A DNA stretch of 58,942 bases from an uncultured Acetatifactor sp. (GTDB lineage: Bacteria; Bacillota; Clostridia; Lachnospirales; Lachnospiraceae). Positions 53,207-58,942 of this stretch are shown here, piece after piece. Below the pieces are notes generated by a model that did not search any database, was not told the origin of the DNA, and saw only the letters and a program-made list of their open reading frames with translations. How positions within the stretch are numbered: position 1 is the first letter of the stretch; each line of letters begins with the position of its first letter. The position numbers were made by a program, and so were the translations under genes. The stretch is from NCBI GenBank assembly GCA_947630715.1, contig CANRIP010000015.1:1-58942 (forward strand), written 5' to 3'.

Positions 53207-53845
53207 TCAAAGGATGCTCTCCATGTTATTCCTGGGAAAGACGATCAGCAGTGTCCCCGTATCCACGGATATGCTGCTTTCTTTGCCGATAAATTCATTG
53301 CTGACGCCCAGAGGGAAGGTATTGGACAAAACGGCGTGATCCAGCTCATACTTTAATCCATGGAGACAGACGCCCGTCGCCTTTGGGGAATCAGAAAAAA
53401 CAGAGACATAGCCGGACGCTATGCTGGCAAAAGAGAGCGTTCCATTGGTAATGGCCGTCATCATACTGTTTTGATCTATTAAAAAGCCCTGCCTGCCGTT
53501 TTCTGCCAGAAAAGACAGCACTTGCAGATTGGCCAGCGTGTGATCGATGCGTCCTCCCGTTCCGCAGTAAAGGTGAAATCTGGAATATCCCGCCTTGATT
53601 CCCTCACGAACGGCCGCAAGCATATCCGTATCGTCTTTCTCCGTGCTTAACGTCATGACTTTGCAATGCTGCGGCATGGCTTTCAGGGAATCAAAATCTC
53701 CAATCGCAAGATCAGCGCGGATCCCGGCCTGCTCCAGATAACGTAGTCCGGCATCGGCCGCTATGACATAATCTTCTGCTGTGGGGTGAAAATCAAGGCC
53801 GTAATTTTCGCCCGCTCCCACAATATAACAGATACCATTCTTCAT
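53207..53845 (-). CDS. thiN: Thiamine pyrophosphokinase
   Basis: This 212-residue enzyme makes thiamine diphosphate from thiamine and ATP. VIAADAGLRYLEQAGIRADL, AIGDFDSL, KDDTDMLAAVREGIKAGY and GTGGRIDHTLANLQVLSFL are the conserved catalytic and binding blocks. GGGGAG precedes the ATG. The frame continues after the TGA stop for 25 codons (53129-53206) ending in another TGA; the length up to the first stop is already normal for the family. Confidence 0.94.
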   Translation of the reverse strand: MKNGICYIVGAGENYGLDFHPTAEDYVIAADAGLRYLEQAGIRADLAIGDFDSLKAMPQHCKVMTLSTEKDDTDMLAAVREGIKAGYSRFHLYCGTGGRIDHTLANLQVLSFLAENGRQGFLIDQNSMMTAITNGTLSFASIASGYVSVFSDSPKATGVCLHGLKYELDHAVLSNTFPLGVSNEFIGKESSISVDTGTLLIVFPRNNMESIL

Positions 53846-53859
53846 GTTCTCCCCTATCC

Positions 53860-54058
53860 AACTGACAGTTTTTTACTGAAACAGATCAGTTGGTTCCCTT
53901 CCTGCTCATGGACGGTACATTCGCACACACCTCCGTTTAGCCAGAATGGTGCGCCGGCTGGCCGGATAAACCGGCTCGCAGGCAATCAATACCTTATCCA
54001 GACCAATCTCCTGGCAGAAAGGCAGGGCCAGGCCGATACCTCTCTGTCATTTTTCACA
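53860..54058 (-). pseudogene. Remnant of a GNAT-family acetyltransferase
   Basis: The minus strand reads RGIGLALPFCQEIGLDKVLI, then ACE..., SRRTILAK. After a shift of one base it continues GGVCECTVHEQEGNQLICFS and KKL. This is the C-terminal third of a GNAT acetyltransferase (helix, 'NxxS' region, 'NGG' strand), with the start missing and at least one frameshift. It lies between thiN and an intact GNAT gene, in a region of gene decay. Confidence 0.7.
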
Positions 54059-54064
54059 TAACCA

Positions 54065-54652
54065 TTAAAATCTCCGTTCATCCCTATGAAAGAAATACCC
54101 CAGGTTAAGCCTTACCTCCCGTCTGCCAATATCATTGTTGGTATAACAGCATGTGTCAAAACCAATCAGTTCAAAACCCTCATGAAGATAAAACTCAATC
54201 GCGTTGGTATTGCAGGACTGGGTTTCCAGAATGATGGCACGTCTATTTTGACGCAGCGCTATCTCTTTTGCCTGATCCATCAGCAGCTTGCCGATCCCCT
54301 GACGGCGAAGTGCGTCAGATACCCATAGTTCCGTTACCATAAGCCGATTGGACCATTCCTCGGGACAGACTTCTATACAGGCTAACAGACCGCCGTCCGA
54401 ACCGAGAACCCCGTAGGCCTCGGCTCTTTCCCAATGATCCTGATACAGAGAATCCGGAAAATCATACTCCTCCGGCGTGTGAACGATTTCCTTTCCCGCC
54501 GGTTTTCTGACAAGAGCGACGGTACATCCGTCACTGTTGAGCGGGCTCATTTCCAGATCGTAGTAGCTGTCACTTCTTGTCACCAGCGGTATAGGTACGC
54601 CCTTCCACTTTTCCTTCGGCAGCGGCTCTATTTTCATTTCATTATGTTCCAT
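54065..54652 (-). CDS. GNAT family N-acetyltransferase
   Basis: The product from the ATG at 54652 (MEHNEMKIEPL) has 195 residues, with AAGGA 7 bases upstream. The GNAT domain covers about 70-180: LMVTELWVSDALRRQGIGKL (acetyl-CoA binding R-R-Q-G-I-G-K) and AIILETQSCNTNAIEFYLHE (the NxxAxxFY motif), then GFELIGFDTCCYTNND. The acceptor is unknown. Related stand-alone members include antibiotic-acetylating and general small-molecule enzymes. Confidence 0.85.
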   Translation of the reverse strand: MEHNEMKIEPLPKEKWKGVPIPLVTRSDSYYDLEMSPLNSDGCTVALVRKPAGKEIVHTPEEYDFPDSLYQDHWERAEAYGVLGSDGGLLACIEVCPEEWSNRLMVTELWVSDALRRQGIGKLLMDQAKEIALRQNRRAIILETQSCNTNAIEFYLHEGFELIGFDTCCYTNNDIGRREVRLNLGYFFHRDERRF

Positions 54653-55600
54653 TGCATATTCCTTTCCCATTCTTTCCAACATTCCATATCCTGTGTAATC
54701 ACTTCTTAGTTGGGGGAACGTTTTCACTTTTGTCCCGATTCGCTGATGCGGCCGCTCAAAGCCGGCTGAGGTGGCACAAACTTCAACTTCCCACGTTATT
54801 TGTCATTTAGCCGTCTGTGATTATCATTATGTCGGGCGGCTGCCTTACTGTCAATGGGGTAATCAAAAATTTTGACAGGGGCATAATTGAAAAAGTAAGT
54901 TCCAGTGCAAAAGTAAATTCCACCATACAGTAAAATGCATTGAATTATTCTAAGCAGCTTATTGAATTTTTAGTCTTGTAGTTGTATAATTCAACTAAAG
55001 GATAGTGAAAATAAGTATAAAATAAATTTTAAATTATTATTAACCAGTGATATAAAACTAAACCGCTATGCAACATATCTTAACTTACCGATACAAACTG
55101 TTATAAAATTTATATTAACCGATTAATCACATCATTATGAATACAACCTAAAGACTCTTTTAGTACTATCGATATCTATGGCAAGGAAAAATATCAAAAA
55201 ATATTCCTTGAAAATATCTGAGTGTATTTATGAAAATATGCAAGATTTAAAAGCAAAATGCTACAATCATACCAATTCTGTGATTAATAACTGATTACTC
55301 ATGGATATTCGTGAAAATTTAAAAATATAGTTCAGACATTGCTACGACGTACAACAATATAAATCCAAACAAAAAACAATATGCAATTCCTTTATCTTCC
55401 GAATTTTTCTTTCATGTTAGAAGATATTATTGAAGTTATCGGTATAAAAGTTAATCACCTTATATTTCTTATTTTAGAAAACTATTTAATTGAGCATTTT
55501 ACTGATTGTGATAGCAATATTTACATCATTCTGTTTGGTAACTGTTAATACTTGTATATTTCATATCCACATACAACAAAAACACAAAGGAGTGCTAATC
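54653..55600. other. 948-base gene-free stretch with a composition boundary near 54860
   Basis: No convincing gene is seen on either strand. To about 54840 the base composition matches the upstream genome; beyond it the sequence becomes very AT-rich and full of stops. At 54894-54929 a degenerate 18-base direct repeat occurs (AGTAAGTTCCA / AGTAAATTCCA). At 54849-54877 TGTCAA and TTGACA form an inverted pair. These could be remains of a mobile-element end. The last ~100 bases lead into the restriction gene, with AAAGGAG before its start. Confidence 0.5.
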
Positions 55601-57625
55601 ATGACAAAAAGCATAGAAGAACAAGTTGAAGATTGGGGGAAAAAACAACTTGGAAAAACAAAATATTATACAAAAACAGAACGCATCAATTACGAAATCG
55701 AAACTGCATTAAAAACAGCACCTTCAAAATCTGGCGGAGTAGGTACAAATTATCCAGATATAAAACTTTTTATAGAAACGAAAACACTCCGTAAGATTCC
55801 AGTTATGATTGAGGTTAAAGGTATAAAAGGAAACCTTATTAAATTAAATTCCGATGGAGAAATCGATAATAAAAAGAAAGATGGTACACCGAATTATACC
55901 AACATAAATAAGTATGCGGTTAATGGGGCGATTCATTATGCCAATGCCATTATTGAGCACACCAAAAGTTACAAAGAAGTCGTTGCGATAGGTTTGAATG
56001 GATATGATGAAGCAGGTTCTCGTATTTATGAGATTGAAGCTTACTACATTTCACAAGAAAATTATTGTATTCCTAAAAGAATAAAGGCTTATACTGATCT
56101 TTCTTTTCTTTTAAATAAAAATCAAGAAAAATTTGTTGAAGAAATCGATAAAATTGGATTAAATGAAGAAGAATTAGAAGCAAAAGCCAAAGAATATGAA
56201 AATGAAATCGAAATCAAACTGAAAAAACTGAATCAAGTTATGCAAGATGACCTAAAAATATCTGTTGGTTCAAGAGTGGAACTTGTCACTGGAATGATAA
56301 TGGCATCCCTTGGGGTAGAGGGAAAGGTTGCACCACTTGAAATTGCAGACCTTAAAGGAGAACAAGGAAACAAAACAAATGATGGAAAAATCATTATAAA
56401 CAAAATAGATTCATTCCTTGAAGAAAAAAACCTTCCACAAGAGAAAAAGGATATGATAATCAATGACCTCTCCAGAGTCTTCATCTACTCCGACCTATGG
56501 AAAGCCGAAAACGGAGAAAGCAAATTAAAAACTGTCTACACAAGTGTAAAGAATGATATAATGCCTATTTTTACTTCTGCCAAACATCTTGATTTTACAG
56601 GAAGACTTTTCAATGTCCTTAATGCATGGGTTGATATTCCAGATAGCGATAAAAATGATGTTGTATTAACCCCTCGATACGTTACAGAACTCATGGCAAA
56701 ACTCGCACAAGTAAATATGGATAGTTATGTCTGGGATTACGCAGTCGGTTCCGCAGGCTTTTTAATTTCATCCATGAAACTTATGATTAAAGATGCACAA
56801 GAAAGAATTACAAGCCCTAAAGAACTTGATAAAAAAATAGCCCAAATTAAATGTGAACAACTTCTCGGTATAGAAAAACGTTCTGATATTTACTTACTTG
56901 CAGTCTTAAATATGATTTTGATGGGCGATGGATCGTCAAACATCATCCACAAAGATAGCTTGACTGAATATAATGGTAATTATGAGCAGGGTTCTTTAAA
57001 TGGTACTAAATACCCAGCAAATGTATTTTTGCTTAATCCACCGTATTCTGCGCAAGGTAAAGGCTTTATTTTTGTAGAAAAAGCACTAAAATATATGAGC
57101 AACGGGCGTGCTGTTATCCTTATACAAGAAAATGCAGGAAGCGGCAACGGTTTACCATATACAAAAAACATATTAGAAAACAATACTCTTATTGCCAGTA
57201 TCCACATGTCAGACATTTTTCATGGTAAAGCAGGTGTTCAAACAGCAATATATGTATTTAATGTAGGTGTTCCACATAACACTAAGCAGCTTGTAAAGTT
57301 TATTGATTTTACCAACGATGGGTATACAAGACAAAATCGAAAAAAATCAAGTCAAGAAACTAATTTAAAAAATACTGACCATGCCATAGAACGATATGAA
57401 GAAATAGTAAATCTTGTATTATATGGAAAATCTTATTTGCACCATTTTACTGAAGAAGAATACACCGAAGATACCATAAGTCTTAATGGAAATGACTGGA
57501 CATACAAGCAACATCAAAAAATAGAAACCATACCAACCGAAGATGATTTTAGAGATGTTGTAAAAGAGTACTTAAGTTGGAAAGTATCAATGATTATGAA
57601 AGGGGATATGCCAGATGAGAACTAA
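55601..57625 (+). CDS. BcgI-like restriction-modification subunit (nuclease plus N6-adenine methyltransferase)
   Basis: The start at 55601 (MTKSIEEQVEDWGKKQLG) has AAAGGAG 8 bases upstream. The 674-residue protein joins a PD-(D/E)xK nuclease (Asp53 in YPDIK; E71-V-K73 in VMIEVKG) to a gamma-type methyltransferase: TPRYVTELMAKL, WDYAVGSAGFL (378-388, SAM binding) and NPPY (479-482). Fusion of cutting and methylation followed by a separate specificity gene is the layout of type IIB BcgI (A subunit about 640 residues). Codon use is AT-rich, unlike the rest of the window, which suggests transfer. Confidence 0.82.
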   Translation: MTKSIEEQVEDWGKKQLGKTKYYTKTERINYEIETALKTAPSKSGGVGTNYPDIKLFIETKTLRKIPVMIEVKGIKGNLIKLNSDGEIDNKKKDGTPNYTNINKYAVNGAIHYANAIIEHTKSYKEVVAIGLNGYDEAGSRIYEIEAYYISQENYCIPKRIKAYTDLSFLLNKNQEKFVEEIDKIGLNEEELEAKAKEYENEIEIKLKKLNQVMQDDLKISVGSRVELVTGMIMASLGVEGKVAPLEIADLKGEQGNKTNDGKIIINKIDSFLEEKNLPQEKKDMIINDLSRVFIYSDLWKAENGESKLKTVYTSVKNDIMPIFTSAKHLDFTGRLFNVLNAWVDIPDSDKNDVVLTPRYVTELMAKLAQVNMDSYVWDYAVGSAGFLISSMKLMIKDAQERITSPKELDKKIAQIKCEQLLGIEKRSDIYLLAVLNMILMGDGSSNIIHKDSLTEYNGNYEQGSLNGTKYPANVFLLNPPYSAQGKGFIFVEKALKYMSNGRAVILIQENAGSGNGLPYTKNILENNTLIASIHMSDIFHGKAGVQTAIYVFNVGVPHNTKQLVKFIDFTNDGYTRQNRKKSSQETNLKNTDHAIERYEEIVNLVLYGKSYLHHFTEEEYTEDTISLNGNDWTYKQHQKIETIPTEDDFRDVVKEYLSWKVSMIMKGDMPDEN

Positions 57626-58745
57626 ACAATTTCAAATTTCTCAAGTTTTGCAATGGCAACCTCAAAAGGAAATTGATCCTTTGAAAATCAAAGAACTTAC
57701 TGTGAATGCTGATTATACTTATCCTTTTTATGGACAAGCCACCTTAAACAATGGGATTATATCATATGAAACTCTCACTCCAAAAGTACTGAACAACAAG
57801 GATGGTAAACCCACTATTCTCATACATTCCAATAATCAAAATATTGTTTATTTGGAGACACCTTTCTATTTAAAAGATGGACATGGTGCCACTAGTGTTT
57901 TACAATCTGATATGCTTAACGAAAAAAATGCGCTTTATATTATCACTTGTATAAAGAAAGTAATTACTAAAAAATTCGCATATAATGAAAAAGCGACAAA
58001 AATTGCATTAAAAAATACTTATATCGAACTACCCATCACAAAAAATGGAAATATTGATTATCAGTTTATGGAATCAAGCATACGCGAACTGGAAGAAGCG
58101 CGTATACGCGAACTTACTGCTTACTTATCTGCAAGCGATTTAGACAATTATAATCTTACATATGCTGAGCTTAGCACTCTTCAATTATATGCATCGGATA
58201 AAATAAAATATAAGCCTTTCAAACTCGGTGCAGGAAATGACCGCCTATTTGACATAAAAAGTCCCCAAAAAAGATTTAATGCCAATACTGTTAAATTTGG
58301 CGGAAAATACCCATATGTTGTTAGAACTAGCATAAACAATGGAATTCGTGGTTATATTACAGAAGATACACAGTATTTAAATGCTGGAAATACAATATCT
58401 TTTGGACAAGATACTGCTACTATATTTTACCAAGAAAAGCCCTATTTTACTGGCGATAAAATAAAAATAATGACATACCGTGATTGTCCATTATATCCCG
58501 AATTGGCTTGTTACCTACTTACTGTCATACGAAAAACCTTTCAAAGTTTTGCATGGGGTCAATCTTCATTTAATGAAACCATCCTAAAAAATGTGGAAAT
58601 ATCTCTACCCGTCAAAACGGATGGAACTATTGATTATGACTTTATAACAACATTCATAAGAGCCCAAGAAAAAATTTCTATTAAAAAAGTGGTCGAATGG
58701 AAAGATAGTATAATCTCTACAACAAAAAATGTATTTAAAAAATAG
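57615..58745 (+). CDS. BcgI-like specificity subunit (two target-recognition domains)
   Basis: This 376-residue protein overlaps the previous gene by 11 bases. Two halves of the type I HsdS kind are visible: each ends in a conserved-region helix after similar text, IELPITKNGNIDYQFMESSI (about 145-164) and ISLPVKTDGTIDYDFITTFI. This gives a two-part recognition sequence. It should guide both the nuclease and methyltransferase activities of the A subunit. No frameshift is seen, so the system looks intact. Confidence 0.85.
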   Translation: MRTKQFQISQVLQWQPQKEIDPLKIKELTVNADYTYPFYGQATLNNGIISYETLTPKVLNNKDGKPTILIHSNNQNIVYLETPFYLKDGHGATSVLQSDMLNEKNALYIITCIKKVITKKFAYNEKATKIALKNTYIELPITKNGNIDYQFMESSIRELEEARIRELTAYLSASDLDNYNLTYAELSTLQLYASDKIKYKPFKLGAGNDRLFDIKSPQKRFNANTVKFGGKYPYVVRTSINNGIRGYITEDTQYLNAGNTISFGQDTATIFYQEKPYFTGDKIKIMTYRDCPLYPELACYLLTVIRKTFQSFAWGQSSFNETILKNVEISLPVKTDGTIDYDFITTFIRAQEKISIKKVVEWKDSIISTTKNVFKK

Positions 58746-58775
58746 GTTTCCTTTTTATAGGAAACCTATTTTTAT
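58739..58775 (+). terminator. Intrinsic terminator of the BcgI-like operon
   Basis: A perfect stem of at least 12 bases (58741-58752 with 58759-58770), a 6-base loop and a following TTTATA; the stem begins at the stop codon of the specificity gene. Confidence 0.9.
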
Positions 58776-58825
58776 AAGCACGTTCTCTTTATTAAATATT
58801 TTTGGTTGTAAACTGGTCGTAATTT

Positions 58826-58938
58826 GGGTTTCCGCTCTCTGAAACCCTTGCCTTTCCTGGCTTTCTCACTCCAATGTCCTCATTGTCGGGAATACCCAAG
58901 AGGATAAAGTATTATCCCCCATTATAGGGTATTATCCC
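58826..58938. repeat. Hairpin and direct repeats at the window end
   Basis: GGGTTTC (58826-58832) and GAAACCC (58841-58847) form a 7-base stem. GTATTATCCC occurs at 58909-58918 and 58929-58938, 20 bases apart. On the minus strand a TATAAT lies between the two copies, so they may be operator half-sites of a leftward promoter whose -35 box lies beyond the window. No gene is seen in 58776-58942. Confidence 0.4.
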
Positions 58939-58942
58939 GTAT

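Noticed and set aside
53088..54064. TPP riboswitch near thiN
   Set aside because: None of the conserved CUGAGA/ACCUGA-type blocks was found around the gene.

Overview
The window looks like chromosomal DNA of a motile, monoderm Clostridia, most likely a Lachnospiraceae-type gut bacterium. The signs are strong GGAGG ribosome binding sites, a complete late flagellar operon with FliW/CsrA/FlgM control, a Dlt-like amino-acid transfer cluster, PhoP/PhoR-type phosphate control, the L10 leader RNA upstream of rplJL, and sigma-A and sigma-28 promoters of Firmicute type. Most of the DNA is moderately GC-rich. The last ~4 kb is clearly AT-rich and looks acquired. I saw no tRNA, rRNA, CRISPR array, integrase or transposase.

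Layout. (1) 76-5879, minus: a ribosomal/transcription operon rpmG-secE-nusG-rplK-rplA, then the L10-leader unit rplJ-rplL, then a membrane glycosyltransferase where rpoB is usually found. (2) 6035-7699: an orphan FliD-like protein (plus strand) and a small HTH regulator. (3) 7867-18747, minus: flgM-flgN-flgK-flgK-flgL-fliW-csrA-flaG-fliD-fliS-fliT, driven by a sigma-28 promoter with textbook elements in front of flgM and probably a second one in front of flaG. FlgM retains sigma-28 until the hook is complete. FlgN, FliS and FliT are chaperones, and FliW/CsrA control flagellin translation. (4) 18761-26926, minus: a Dlt-like cluster with its own sigma-A promoter: adenylation enzyme, carrier protein, MBOAT acyltransferase, membrane transglutaminase-like protein, Asp/Glu-type racemase, SGNH-like protein with Cys at the nucleophile position, lipoprotein and YunG-like protein. 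(5) 26915-33038, minus: a MATE exporter and the spermidine/putrescine transporter potA-potB-potCD. PotC is fused to PotD, and PotA carries a large Ig-like-looking insertion.

(6) 33081-36950, plus: a four-gene surface-glycan cluster (LpxD-like hexapeptide acyltransferase, integral membrane acyltransferase, GT2 glycosyltransferase, PIG-L deacetylase). (7) 37015-46588, minus: aspS, a flavodoxin-fold iron-sulfur protein behind a palindromic operator, a histidine kinase/ABC exporter/response regulator module coupled to recD2, and a YitT-family gene broken by an in-frame TGA. (8) 46630-53087, plus: Pho box, pstSCAB-phoU, then phoP-phoR from a separate promoter. (9) 53129-54652, minus: thiamine pyrophosphokinase, a decayed GNAT remnant and an intact GNAT. 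(10) 54860-58775: AT-rich segment carrying a BcgI-like two-gene restriction-modification system that ends at a strong terminator.

The best candidates for undescribed biology are the Dlt-like cluster with a racemase and altered substrate-selecting and catalytic positions, the paired deacetylase plus LpxD-like acyltransferase in a monoderm, and the Ig-like insertion in a cytosolic PotA ATPase. All functional calls come from motif recognition by eye. No database search was run.
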